DNA of 64,000 nucleotides from Sorangium cellulosum. GTDB taxonomy: Bacteria; Myxococcota_A; Polyangia; Polyangiales; Polyangiaceae. The notes below the pieces were generated by a model. That model ran no database searches. It saw only the letters and a program-made list of their open reading frames with translations, and was not told the origin of the DNA. Location of the stretch: positions 11,546,501 through 11,610,500 of the forward strand of contig NZ_CP012673.1 of the NCBI RefSeq assembly GCF_002950945.1, in the 5' to 3' direction. Below, one piece after another: positions 16,167 to 24,791 of this stretch; within the stretch, counting starts at the first letter, position 1, and each line of letters starts with the position of its first letter. The translations under genes and the position numbers were made by a program.

Positions 16167-16187
16167 GGCCGCCGTTCGGCTCCGCCT

Positions 16188-16232
16188 GCCCTGAGCGCAG
16201 CGCCGCAGGCGCGGAGGAGAAGGGCTCAGGGC
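16188..16232. terminator. Inverted repeat between convergent genes, candidate bidirectional terminator
   Basis: GCCCTGAGC at 16188-16196 and its exact reverse complement GCTCAGGGC at 16224-16232 can form a 9-bp stem with a 27-nt loop that itself holds GC-rich pairing. It lies between the stop of the aldo/keto reductase (16166) and overlaps the last codons of the MocR-type gene. There is no T-run, so factor-independent termination is only possible, not shown. Confidence 0.3.
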
Positions 16233-17635
16233 GAGCGGATTTCTCGGTCCGCGTTCCGCTCGACGAGGGCTCCAAGCAGCGTGAGACCCTCGTCGAGCCT
16301 CTCGTCCTCCACGTTGCCATAGCCGAGCACCAGCGCGTCGCTCTCGCGTGGCGGCTCGGCCCGGAACTCGTCCTCGGTCGAGATCCGCAGGCCCTCCGCG
16401 CTGCAGGCGTCGGTGAAGGTCGGGCCGAAGCGCCGCCCGCTGAAGCGCACGTGCAGGTGGAATCCGGTCTCGCCGCCGCCGGTGCGGACCTGATCCCCAT
16501 ACCGGGTCTCCAGGAAGGCGAGGATCACCTCCAGCCGGGCGCGGTAGCGCCGCTTCATGGCGAAGATGTGGCGCTCGAGGTGGCCCTCCTCGATGAAGCG
16601 GGCCAGCGTCCGCTGGTGTGGGATGGAGCCCCGGAGGTTGGTGCGCCGCACCAGGTCCTCGATCGGGCCGACGAGGTGGGGCGGGGCGATGAGGTATCCG
16701 ACGCGCACGAACGGCGCGAGGCATTTCGAGAAGGTCCCCAGGTAGACGACGCGCTCGGCGTCGAGCGAGGCGAGCGGCGGGATCGGGCTGCCGCGGAAGC
16801 GGAACTCGGAGTCGTAGTCGTCCTCCAGCACCAACCCTTCCGCCGGGGCGCAGAGCTCCAGGAACTTCACCCGCCGCTTGAGCGGCAGGAGCGCGCCGGT
16901 CGGGAACTGGTGGGAGGGCGTCAGATAGAAGAGCGCGCCGCGGGGCACCTCGCCCAGGCCGGACGGGAGCGCGCCGGAGTCGTCGACGTGCACGGGGCGG
17001 CAGCGGAACCCGGCCGAGGCGAAGGTGTCGCGGGCGAAGGTGAGCCCGGGCTCTTCGCAGAAGAGGGTCGTGGCGGGGAGGAGCCGCGAGAGCAGCGACA
17101 GGGAATGCGAGGTGCCGGAGGTGATGCAGATCTGCTCCGGATCGGCGGCCAGCCCGCGGAACCGGTACAGGTAGTCGGAGATGGCCTGGCGCAGCCGTGC
17201 GTCGCCGAGCGCTGGGCCGTAGGAGAGATCGGCGGCATGCGCCAGCGAGATCGCGTCGTCGGCGGCGCGGCGCCACGCTTGCCGCGGGAACCCGGCGAGA
17301 TCGGGGATCCCGGGGGTGAAGTCGAAGCGGATGGTGGGCCGGCGCCGCCGGAGGGTGGCCGCCCCCGGGACGCTGGCGTGTGGCGCCCGCACCGGCAGCG
17401 CGGCGGCGTAGGTCCCGTGGCCCGCGCGGGTCTCGAAGTAGCCCTCGCCGGTGAGCTGCTCGTAGGCGTCCGTCACCAGCCGCCGGGAGATACCCAGCTC
17501 CGCCGCCAGCTGACGCGAGGGCGGGAGCCGGGCGCCGGGCGCGAGCTCGCCGGTGACGACCGCCCTGCGCAGCCCGTCTGCAAGCTGGAGCGCCAGCGAG
17601 CGCCGCGAGGCGCGATCGAGCACGATGCCGAACAT
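16226..17635 (-). CDS. MocR/GabR-type regulator (GntR winged helix + aminotransferase-like domain)
   Basis: A 469-residue fusion. Residues 1-75 are a GntR-type winged helix (LALQLADGLRRAVVTGELAPG, then LPPSRQLAAELGISRRLVTDAYEQL). The rest is a fold-type I aminotransferase domain with the PLP-binding Lys in YLGTFSKCLAPFVRVGYL and DDYDSEFRF holding the Asp that contacts the pyridine. Such proteins use PLP or amino acids as effectors and usually control a PLP- or amine-related gene next door. Here the nearest upstream neighbour is the acetyltransferase/oxoamine synthase pair, on the same strand. Confidence 0.9.
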   Translation of the reverse strand: MFGIVLDRASRRSLALQLADGLRRAVVTGELAPGARLPPSRQLAAELGISRRLVTDAYEQLTGEGYFETRAGHGTYAAALPVRAPHASVPGAATLRRRRPTIRFDFTPGIPDLAGFPRQAWRRAADDAISLAHAADLSYGPALGDARLRQAISDYLYRFRGLAADPEQICITSGTSHSLSLLSRLLPATTLFCEEPGLTFARDTFASAGFRCRPVHVDDSGALPSGLGEVPRGALFYLTPSHQFPTGALLPLKRRVKFLELCAPAEGLVLEDDYDSEFRFRGSPIPPLASLDAERVVYLGTFSKCLAPFVRVGYLIAPPHLVGPIEDLVRRTNLRGSIPHQRTLARFIEEGHLERHIFAMKRRYRARLEVILAFLETRYGDQVRTGGGETGFHLHVRFSGRRFGPTFTDACSAEGLRISTEDEFRAEPPRESDALVLGYGNVEDERLDEGLTLLGALVERNADREIRSP

Positions 17636-17692
17636 GGAACCGATGATAGTCCAGCTCGAAGTATGCCGGAGCGCTCCTCAGCCCGGGGCGGG

Positions 17693-18814
17693 TCACCGGT
17701 TCTGGATCGCCCCTATCAGCTCCATGCTGAAGTTGTCCTTGGCTTGCACGTAGGCGACCTTCGGCACCAGCGTGGCCCCCACCTTCCTCTTCTCGAAGGA
17801 GGCGGTCATCCCGAGGTCGACCCGCCTGAACCCGAGGCTCCTCGCGCGCCAGATGGTCTGGAACAGGAGCTGCCGGTAGATCGGGTACTCCTCCAGGTAG
17901 GTGTAGTCCATGCCGATGAAGGAGGGGACGTACGTGTGCTCCAGGTTCTTGTAGCAGAACATCACCCCGATCGGGCGCCGCTGGGGCCTCCTGTCATGCT
18001 CTTCCTTGAGGTACAGGACGATGAACTCCCAGAGCGGGTGCGCCGACATCGCCGCGAACAGCTTGCGAGGGAACGAGAAGGTGTTCAGCGCGTGGTTGTT
18101 CGCGCGCACGTTCTCGTAGAGCCCGTGGAACTCGTCGATCTCGGGCTCGCTGGCCTCTGCTTGGACGACGACGTCGAAGCACCGCGCGTAAGGCTCTATA
18201 TCCTTCTTGAAGTGCCTCCGGGAGCGGGCGGACAACGAGCCCAGGTATCCGTCGAGGTCGCTCCAGGACAGATCCTCGACGACGCAGGACTCCGGCATGT
18301 CGATCTTGATGAACCCCTGGCTGTGGATGAGCTGGTTCAGCTCGTCGTCATGAACGAAGTCCCTGAGCACGAGCGTGGAGACGTCGAGCCGCTCGTCGGT
18401 GATGTCCACCTGGTCCAGCATGAGGCCGATGGCCTCGCGCCACCTCGGGTGGGACCTGTCGATGTAACAGTGCTGTCCCTCCGTGAAGAGGGAGCCCATG
18501 CTCATGACGTGGGAGGTCAGGTGGTAGGGGTCGTGCTTCCTCCTCTCCTCCAGCTGCCTCGATACGGTCGCGGGCGCCAGCATGTCGTCCTTCCATAACG
18601 CTCGACAGAAGAAGGTGACCAGCACGGGCCTGGACTCCTGATCCTTGATCGTGATGTAACCAAAGGACCAGTTGTGCTCCGCCCTCGGGTTCTCCCGGAA
18701 GATCCCCTCCAGGAACCGGAGGCCGCTCCAGTCGAAGACGCTCTGCCGGCCCATCAGGCGGTCCCAGAGGTCCCGGTCGACCGACCCGATCGCGTCCGTG
18801 ACCTCGACCTTCAG
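17693..18814 (-). CDS. GNAT/FemAB-like N-acetyltransferase, probable CTG start
   Basis: A 373-residue protein with a GNAT-type fold in its C-terminal half. RRPIGVMFCYKNLEHTYVPSF and YRQLLFQTIWRARSLGFRRVDLGMT fit the acyl-CoA-binding part of BioF2/FemAB-like acetyltransferases. No ATG, GTG or TTG lies at the beginning of the conserved region. The first usable codon is CTG at 18814-18812, which overlaps the upstream gene's stop as CTGA; the first ATG (18754) would lose 20 residues. It therefore seems translationally coupled to the alpha-oxoamine synthase. The two enzymes may act in one pathway (an aminoketone made, then N-acylated); this is inference. Confidence 0.68.
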   Translation of the reverse strand: MKVEVTDAIGSVDRDLWDRLMGRQSVFDWSGLRFLEGIFRENPRAEHNWSFGYITIKDQESRPVLVTFFCRALWKDDMLAPATVSRQLEERRKHDPYHLTSHVMSMGSLFTEGQHCYIDRSHPRWREAIGLMLDQVDITDERLDVSTLVLRDFVHDDELNQLIHSQGFIKIDMPESCVVEDLSWSDLDGYLGSLSARSRRHFKKDIEPYARCFDVVVQAEASEPEIDEFHGLYENVRANNHALNTFSFPRKLFAAMSAHPLWEFIVLYLKEEHDRRPQRRPIGVMFCYKNLEHTYVPSFIGMDYTYLEEYPIYRQLLFQTIWRARSLGFRRVDLGMTASFEKRKVGATLVPKVAYVQAKDNFSMELIGAIQNR

Positions 18815-20127
18815 ATCATCGCTCTTGCGGCTCGCCTCGCCCGCCGCCGGGAGGGGGGCCCGAGGAGGGGGAGCTTGAAGATGCTCCTGACGGCGTTGCT
18901 CGTGGTGCTCGTCTCCTCCAGCGCCCTCGGATAATGGTGGACCATGGCCTCCACCAGGGCCTTCATCTCTTCTCTCTGGTTGTGCCTCGAGATGGTGATC
19001 CTCACGCCGGTGTTCTTCACGGGGACCGCTGGGAACACCCCCAGGTTGACGTAGAAGCCCTCGTCCATCAGGCGGTTCACGAAGTTGTAGCCGACGCGGG
19101 GCGTGCCGGTGCCGATGAAGAAGACGGGGCTGTCGTTCTTCACGATCAGGGGGAGGTCCGTCTCCGCGAGGAGCGCGTTGAAGTAGTCGATCCGGTCGCG
19201 CAGCTCTGCCTGCAGGTCGTAGATCTCCGGGGAGAGATGGATGTCCGCCGAGGCCAGCGCGGCCCCGACCGAGGCGGGCTCGAGCTGGGCGGAGAAGGTC
19301 AGCGGACCTCCGAAGTTCTTGATGCGCCGGTGCATCTTCTCGTCGGAGCACACGAGGACCGCGCCGCTGGCGCCGAAGGTCTTGCTCAGCGTGCCGAAGA
19401 GCAAGACGTGCTCGGGCAGCTCTCCCAGCTGCTCCATGATGTAGCCGCAGCCGTTCTTCCCCGTCCAGCTCATCCCGTGGACGTCGTCGAAGTAGAGGTG
19501 CAGCTGAGGATACCGCTTGCACAGCGCCATCAGCTCCGGGACAGGAGCACAATCGCCGTACATCGAGTAGACGCCGTCCGCCATGTACCAGATCTTCTCG
19601 CACCTCGACGAGAGCTCCTGGACCTTCTCCTCCAGCATCGAGAGGACGTTGTGCCGGATCATCTCGACGGGGATGCCCCGGACCTTGAGCAGGTGAGAGG
19701 CGTTCTGCACGCTCCAGTGGACCTTCTGGTCGAGGATGACGCCGTCCTCGTCCCGGACCACGCAGGGGATCACCCCGATGTGGCCGAGCGTGCTGTTCTT
19801 GGTGATGATGACGGGGTGGCCGTACATCCGCTCGAGCTTCTCCTCCAGCGCCCTGTAGAGGGGGTGCGAGATGTAGGTCTTCGACAGCGGGAACTGGGTG
19901 CCGTACTTGCGGATGGCGTCGATCGCGGCCTCTTTCAGGCGGACGTCCTGCTCGAGCCCGAGGTACCCGGTGGTCCCGAAGTGATACAGGTCCCGGCCCT
20001 TGATCCGGACCCGCCGTCCCGTCAGCGCCTCGTCCTCCGTGTAGAGGTGGAGCACGCCCATCTTCCGGGCGTCGGAGATGACCTCATCCACCGTATCGAA
20101 AAAGTTGTTGTGCTTGATCTTGGCCAT
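18811..20127 (-). CDS. Alpha-oxoamine synthase-type PLP enzyme (BioF/SPT/KBL family)
   Basis: A 438-residue fold-type I PLP enzyme. The Schiff-base Lys is in LLFGTLSKTFGASGAVL; the DDVHGMSW segment supplies the Asp and His of the AOS active site; YHFGTTGYLGLEQD is the usual N-terminal glycine-rich entry. AOS enzymes condense an amino acid with an acyl-CoA and lose CO2. Residues ~1-40 and the Arg-rich tail (about 30 residues after ALEET) extend beyond BioF. The start ATG 20127 has AGGAAG upstream; ATG 20142 is an alternative. It is directly followed, with CTGA overlap, by a GNAT gene. Confidence 0.82.
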   Translation of the reverse strand: MAKIKHNNFFDTVDEVISDARKMGVLHLYTEDEALTGRRVRIKGRDLYHFGTTGYLGLEQDVRLKEAAIDAIRKYGTQFPLSKTYISHPLYRALEEKLERMYGHPVIITKNSTLGHIGVIPCVVRDEDGVILDQKVHWSVQNASHLLKVRGIPVEMIRHNVLSMLEEKVQELSSRCEKIWYMADGVYSMYGDCAPVPELMALCKRYPQLHLYFDDVHGMSWTGKNGCGYIMEQLGELPEHVLLFGTLSKTFGASGAVLVCSDEKMHRRIKNFGGPLTFSAQLEPASVGAALASADIHLSPEIYDLQAELRDRIDYFNALLAETDLPLIVKNDSPVFFIGTGTPRVGYNFVNRLMDEGFYVNLGVFPAVPVKNTGVRITISRHNQREEMKALVEAMVHHYPRALEETSTTSNAVRSIFKLPLLGPPSRRRARRAARAMI

Positions 20128-20323
20128 GTGCTTCTTCCTCATGCCACGTGGCCGGGCCGTCCAGCGTCTCTCGGGCTGGCCCGGATCACCACGTCCCGAG
20201 GTCGAGGCGGCATCCTGGCCACCCATGGCACAGCGCACGCCTGTGGGTGCGCATCGCTGACTGACCGACAGCTCGCTCCTGCGGCGAGCGCGGAGGATTG
20301 CGTGTTCCTTCGAGGGAAGCGGC

Positions 20324-20965
20324 TCAGTCGCCGGACGGCGACGCGATCGCGGCGATCGCCTTCCGCAACTCCTCCTCGAAGTGCTGGAACGCCGAAAGGC
20401 GGCGCAAAGCATCGACGCGCACCTCGGCCCCGAGCACGGCGTAGTACTCCTCCACGCCACGCCCCATCCGTGCGCCCAGGCTCCGGAGCGCCGCCTCCAG
20501 GACGCTCTTCGGATCAGCCTCCGCTTCCGGATCGCGAGGCAGCAGCAACGGCCTGTCGGTCTCGAAGATCCGGCGGAACGCCTCCGGGTCGGCCAGCATC
20601 GAGGCCTCGGTCTCCCGCACGGGCACGCAGGCGGCCGCTACGAGATCGGGATGCGCGCGCCGCGCGCGGGCGAGGCCCGGCTCGATGCGCTCGCGCCACA
20701 CCACATCGGGAGCGCCCTCGCCGTCGCTGTGCACGATGAACAGGGTGCACTCGCCCCAGCTCTCCTCGATCGCCGCGGCGATGCGCTCTTCCCGGCTCGC
20801 GCCGCGCATTCGACGCGGCTCGCTGATGCGCCTGGCATCATCGATGTAGAAGCCGCCCTTACAAACCTCGACGGCGAGCGGCGGCAGCATCCGGTTGAGC
20901 ACGTTGCAGAGGAACCGGTCGTCCGTGGGGCCCTCCGCATAGACCCCTGCGCAGAGCCAGATCAC
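20324..20965 (-). CDS. Toprim/DUF4276-like protein, partner of an AAA ATPase
   Basis: A 213-residue protein. The N-terminus reads VYAEGPTDDRFLCNVLNRML, where the Glu and the following TD-x-x-FL match the first metal-binding Glu of Toprim folds; FIVHSDGEGAPD supplies the acidic DxE-like second site. This fits the DUF4276/Toprim-like group that accompanies AAA ATPases in OLD-like two-gene systems. Nuclease activity is plausible but not shown. Its ATG overlaps the ATPase stop by 4 nt (ATGA at 20962-20965), so the two proteins are made together. Confidence 0.68.
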   Translation of the reverse strand: MIWLCAGVYAEGPTDDRFLCNVLNRMLPPLAVEVCKGGFYIDDARRISEPRRMRGASREERIAAAIEESWGECTLFIVHSDGEGAPDVVWRERIEPGLARARRAHPDLVAAACVPVRETEASMLADPEAFRRIFETDRPLLLPRDPEAEADPKSVLEAALRSLGARMGRGVEEYYAVLGAEVRVDALRRLSAFQHFEEELRKAIAAIASPSGD

Positions 20966-22275
20966 GCCTCGTCCTCCGGGCGCGCGGCATCCAGGATGCG
21001 CTCGATCTCCCTCCGAGAGACCGTGCTCGGGTCGCGCTCCGGGCCGTCGTCGGCGCGCACATGGCGCATGCGCGTGGAGCGGAGCTCGTCTCCCCGCCGC
21101 ACGAGATCCGCGAAGACGAGCGACTCGGGCCTTCCGTGGAGCGCGGCGAGGATCGCCGGCGAGTGGCTGGTGAGCAGCACCTGCGGCGGGAGCACGTCGC
21201 CGCGGGGCGTGGTCGCGTCGACGAGCTTATCGATGAGCGCGCGGAGCCGGCCGGGGTAAATGCCATTCTCCGGCTCCTCGACGGCGAGCAGTGCGCCGGG
21301 CGGCGCGCCGCGCAGTAGCGTGAGAAACGCAATGAGGCGCAACGTACCGTCCGAGAGGACACGGGCGGGTACGCGAGCGCCGTCCGTGAACTCCATCTCG
21401 AGCCGGAGCTCCTCGTCGGCTGGAACCACCTCGAACGAGCGAAAACCCGGGATGAGCTCCGCGAGATCGGCCCTGATCTGAGCGCGTATCTCGGGAGCCA
21501 ACGCGACAAGCGCCGTCGGGAGGTTGGAGCCGTCGGCCGCGAGGACCGCGCCTGCGGCGCGATCGCTCGGGAGGCGAAGCTTTGAGGGCTCGAACTGAAC
21601 GATGCGTATTGCGCGGAGCTCCTCCGCAATCCTGGCGATCAGGGCGTTTCCTGAGACAACACTTGCCAGCAGGCTATGATACGGACCGCCGAGGTCCTCC
21701 CAGAAATCGGACGCCGCTTCTCTGCGATGCTGCCGAAGCACTCGTCTGTCTGGCCCGACTACGGGCCTTTTGCCTTCCAGCCTGAAGGTGCCTTCCTCGA
21801 AACTGCCACCCGGAGAGCCGTAATAGGCCATCGGCCCCAGCGCCGGGTGCCGTGCGATCCAAGGGTCGGCAGCTGGCCCGTCGAGCACGCGGATTTGCTG
21901 CTCCTCGATCGTGATATCCTCGATTCCCGAAGAGAGGACGACGCGCTCGAGGTCGATCTTACAGAGTGCTCTCGTTGCGAACCCGTCTACGGCAACGCCC
22001 TCGTAAGTGTACGCTCCGAGCAGCACCTCCACCGAGATGCTGATGCGCCCTGCCGCGCCGTCCCGCAGCCGCGAAAACTGGTCCCGGATCGCGCCGCGAC
22101 CGCTCTTCAGCGCTTCCGTGACGCTGGTCCGAGCGAGCCCCGACAGGAGGTGCAGCGCGTCGAGGAGGTTGGACTTTCCTGCGCCGTTGGCGCCCACGAT
22201 CGCCGTCAGCGGCTCCAGGTCCAGCGCGAAGCCGCGGAGCGACTTGAACCCGTCGACCTCGATCCGCGTGATCAT
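20962..22275 (-). CDS. AAA (ABC-like, RecF/OLD-type) ATPase
   Basis: A 437-residue ATPase. The start MITRIEVDGFKSLRGFALDL is the typical first strand of AAA_21/AAA_15-type proteins. The Walker A motif GANGAGKS is at residues 28-35, the signature-like VLSDGTLRLIAFLTLL and Walker B GALLAVEEPENGIYP come near residues 320-350, and LLTSHSPAILA is the switch His region. It is encoded together with the Toprim-like gene. Such pairs (for example OLD-like, PARIS and Septu-type systems) are known or suspected anti-phage modules. I place this one there by architecture only. Confidence 0.82.
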   Translation of the reverse strand: MITRIEVDGFKSLRGFALDLEPLTAIVGANGAGKSNLLDALHLLSGLARTSVTEALKSGRGAIRDQFSRLRDGAAGRISISVEVLLGAYTYEGVAVDGFATRALCKIDLERVVLSSGIEDITIEEQQIRVLDGPAADPWIARHPALGPMAYYGSPGGSFEEGTFRLEGKRPVVGPDRRVLRQHRREAASDFWEDLGGPYHSLLASVVSGNALIARIAEELRAIRIVQFEPSKLRLPSDRAAGAVLAADGSNLPTALVALAPEIRAQIRADLAELIPGFRSFEVVPADEELRLEMEFTDGARVPARVLSDGTLRLIAFLTLLRGAPPGALLAVEEPENGIYPGRLRALIDKLVDATTPRGDVLPPQVLLTSHSPAILAALHGRPESLVFADLVRRGDELRSTRMRHVRADDGPERDPSTVSRREIERILDAARPEDEA

Positions 22276-22441
22276 CGCCGGCCACCGTACCGCAGCCGTC
22301 CCTCCGGCGCACCGTCCGGTGGAGCCCACCAACGTACATCTTCAGCGCGACGTCCTCATCCACCCAGGACCGCCGCCGCCCGTCCCGCACGACCCCGCCC
22401 GCCCACACCCCGTGCCCTCCCGCATGGTAGCGTCCGCCTTC

Positions 22442-23797
22442 ATGGAGCTCCGCCTGCGCGGCCTCACCCACCTCGATCCCCTCTCCGTCCCGCTCCCTCA
22501 CGGCACCGAGGTGACCACCCGCGTCGATCGCGTCCTCGGCGACCGCCGCGTCCCGCAGGGCGCCGTCGGGCGCGTCGTCGCGAGCGCCGGCGCGGAGCTC
22601 GACGTCATGATCATCGGCGTCGGCGTCGTCCGGTACCGCCGCGACGAGCTCGTCCCGCGCAAGGCCGGCCAGGTGCGGCACGCCGAGCGGCGGGGCGCCG
22701 CCTGGGACGCGCTCCGGCCCGCGATCGTCCTCGAGGCCGTGGTCGGCTCACGCGCGTGGGGGCTCGCGAACGAGGGGTCCGACACCGACCGCCGCGGCGT
22801 GTTCGCGCTCCCCTTCCTCTGGACCGCCGGCCTCGCCGACCCGCCGAGGGACCTCGTGAGCGCCGATGGCAGCAGCGCTTACTGGGAGATCGAGAAGGCC
22901 ATCCGCCAGGCCCTGCGCGCCGACCCGAACACCCTCGAGCTGCTCTTCGTCCCCACCGCGGAGCCGCGCGACAGCATCGGCGCGTGGCTGCTCGAGGCGC
23001 GCGACGCCTTCGTCTCCTCCGCGATCTACGGCAGCTTCGGCCGCTACGCGCTCTCGCAGCTGAAGCGGCTCTCGCAGGCGCACCGGCTCGCCGAGCACCG
23101 CGAGCGCGTGCTCGACTGGCTCGCGGACGATCCGTCGCTCTCGCTCGACGACGTGGCCCGCAGGCTCGCCGCCGTCAGCCCGCGCGCGGCGCCGACCGCG
23201 GCGGACGGGGAGCTCCAGGCCAAGGAGTACATCAAGCAGCTCTACCGGTCGCTCTACGATCAGGGCCTCTTGCCCGCCCGCGACCTCGCCTCCCTGGCCG
23301 GCTTCGCCCGCGGGCGCGCCCGGACGTCGCTCGACCCCGCGCGCGATCTCCGCCCCAAGAACGCGTACAACCTCGTGCGCCTCATCGCGACCGCCATCCG
23401 CTGGCTGCGCGACGGCGAGGTCGATCTCGTCGTGCGCGGCGAGCTGCGCGAGACGCTGCTCGCCATCAAGACCGGCGCCTGGCCGCTCGACCGCACGCTC
23501 GAGCTCGCCGAGGCGATGACGCCCGAGCTGGAGGCCGCGCGGCTCGCGACGAAGCTGCCGCCGCACCCGGACGTGCCGCGCGCCGAGGCGCTCCTCCGGC
23601 GCGTGCGCGAGGAGGTCGCCCGGCGGCACCTCGCGGCGGAGCCGGGCCCGCTCGGCGCGGGCGCTCCCCCCCGCGCCGGTGGCGGTCTGGGACGAGGGAG
23701 ACCCGAGCCGCGCGCGGGAAGGCGACACGCGCGGCGCCGAGGACGCGCCCCCGGGCGGCGCCGATCCCTCCAGCGCGCCCCCGGGCGGCGCCGATGA
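22442..23797 (+). CDS. RlaP-like Pol-beta-superfamily nucleotidyltransferase with N-terminal extension; probable frameshift near 3' end
   Basis: A 451-residue protein. The N-terminal ~85 residues (MELRLRGLTHLDPLSV...) are an unrecognised small domain. After it comes the nucleotidyltransferase core: VVGSRAWGLANEGSDTDRRG holds the GS...G and the DxD-type metal site, followed by an all-alpha region with KEYIKQLYRSLYDQG. This matches the RNA-repair-associated RlaP family. After residue ~405 the frame becomes Arg/Gly-rich. A one-base shift at the C7 tract 23666-23672 would give a natural acidic tail that ends at TGA 23814-23816, overlapping the next ATG as ATGA. The listed end is the frame as sequenced. 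Confidence 0.75.
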   Translation: MELRLRGLTHLDPLSVPLPHGTEVTTRVDRVLGDRRVPQGAVGRVVASAGAELDVMIIGVGVVRYRRDELVPRKAGQVRHAERRGAAWDALRPAIVLEAVVGSRAWGLANEGSDTDRRGVFALPFLWTAGLADPPRDLVSADGSSAYWEIEKAIRQALRADPNTLELLFVPTAEPRDSIGAWLLEARDAFVSSAIYGSFGRYALSQLKRLSQAHRLAEHRERVLDWLADDPSLSLDDVARRLAAVSPRAAPTAADGELQAKEYIKQLYRSLYDQGLLPARDLASLAGFARGRARTSLDPARDLRPKNAYNLVRLIATAIRWLRDGEVDLVVRGELRETLLAIKTGAWPLDRTLELAEAMTPELEAARLATKLPPHPDVPRAEALLRRVREEVARRHLAAEPGPLGAGAPPRAGGGLGRGRPEPRAGRRHARRRGRAPGRRRSLQRAPGRRR

Positions 23798-23812
23798 CAG
23801 AAAGGACGAGGT

Positions 23813-24592
23813 ATGAACACCCAGGTGCTCGAGGCAAAGCAGCAGGAGGTCGCGTCGCGCGTCATCGCCGAGGAAGAGGCCAAGCGGCCGCACCTCGTCA
23901 TCGCCCTGAGCGGCGCCCACGCGTACGGGTTCCCCTCGCCGGACAGCGACCTCGACCTCAAGGCGGTGCACGTCGAGCCGACCGAGAAGCTGCTCGGCCT
24001 GCTCCGCAGCGGCGCGAGCCCCACCCGGATGGAGGTCATCGACGGCGTCGAGATCGACTACACGTCGAACGAGATCCACCCCGTCCTCCTCGGCGTGCTC
24101 CAGGGAAACGGCAACTACATCGAGCGGATCCTCGGCCCGCTCCAGCTCCACGTCGATCCCGACCTCGCCTCGCTCCGCCCGCTCGTCGCTGCCGCGCTCT
24201 CGCGCCGCGTCTTCCGCCATTACGTCGGCTTCGCCACGAGCCAGCTCCGCGCCTGGGAGACAGAGGGCCGCACGTCGGCGAAGAAGCTCCTCTACGTCCT
24301 CAGGACCACGTTGACCGGCGCCCACGCGCTCCGGACCGGCGAGATCGTCACCGACGTGACCGCGCTGCTCGACCTCTACGGCTTCAGCGCCGCGCGGGAG
24401 CTGGTCGAGGCCAAGCGGGCCGGAGAGCAGGCGGCCCTCGCCCCCGAGACCGCCGCGCGCTGGGCAGAGCAGGTCTCCCGCGCCTTCACGACCCTCGAGG
24501 CGGCCCACGATCGCGCGGTGCTGCCGGAGGAGCCGAGCAACACGCACGAGCTCAACGACTGGCTGCTCGCGCTGCGCAAGGCGCGGCTCTGA
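23813..24592 (+). CDS. RlaP-like Pol-beta-superfamily nucleotidyltransferase (second copy)
   Basis: A 259-residue protein, close in length to the RlaP family. The core motif is ALSGAHAYGFPSPDSDLDLK, with SG...YG and the DSDLD metal site; VEIDYTSNEIHP follows as the third acidic strand. The C-terminal helices include RTSAKKLLYVLRTTLTGAHAL. The ATG has AAAGGACGAGGT upstream. It sits directly behind the longer RlaP-like gene, so they form a two-enzyme operon that may modify RNA 3' or 5' ends near the Rtc ligation system encoded 6 kb away. The link to RNA repair is known for the family; here it is inference from co-location. Confidence 0.8.
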   Translation: MNTQVLEAKQQEVASRVIAEEEAKRPHLVIALSGAHAYGFPSPDSDLDLKAVHVEPTEKLLGLLRSGASPTRMEVIDGVEIDYTSNEIHPVLLGVLQGNGNYIERILGPLQLHVDPDLASLRPLVAAALSRRVFRHYVGFATSQLRAWETEGRTSAKKLLYVLRTTLTGAHALRTGEIVTDVTALLDLYGFSAARELVEAKRAGEQAALAPETAARWAEQVSRAFTTLEAAHDRAVLPEEPSNTHELNDWLLALRKARL

Positions 24593-24664
24593 GGGGCGGG
24601 AGAGGGACAGCGGGGCGAGTCGCTCGCTGCGCGCAAGCAGCGCCCGCGCCGGACAGGCCCTTTC

Positions 24665-24791
24665 CAGCCGACAGGCCCGCTCCGACCAACAGGCCCTCTC
24701 CAGCCGACAGGCCCTCTCCGACCAACAGGCCATCTCCAGCCCGACAGTCCCCCTCCAGCCGACAGTCCCTCTCCAGCCGACAGGCCCTCTC
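24665..24791. repeat. Seven 18-bp tandem repeats between convergent genes
   Basis: Seven units with the pattern CAGCCGACAGGCCCTCTC follow each other from 24665 to 24791. Units 1, 3, 5, 6 and 7 are of the CAGCCGACAG type; units 2 and 4 start CGACCAACAGG. One unit has a single inserted base (19 bp). The array ends exactly at the stop codon of the kinase gene (24792) and is about 70 nt from the stop of the second RlaP-like gene. Both transcripts run into it head-on. Confidence 0.85.

Noticed and set aside
15006..17696. An 896-codon minus-strand frame over the aldo/keto reductase and MocR gene
   Set aside because: It runs through two well-supported genes in other frames and has no recognisable motif.
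22276..22441. A sigma-54 promoter ahead of the two RlaP-like genes
   Set aside because: No TGGCAC-N5-TTGC-like pair with GG-N10-GC spacing is present, so their control by RtcR is not claimed.
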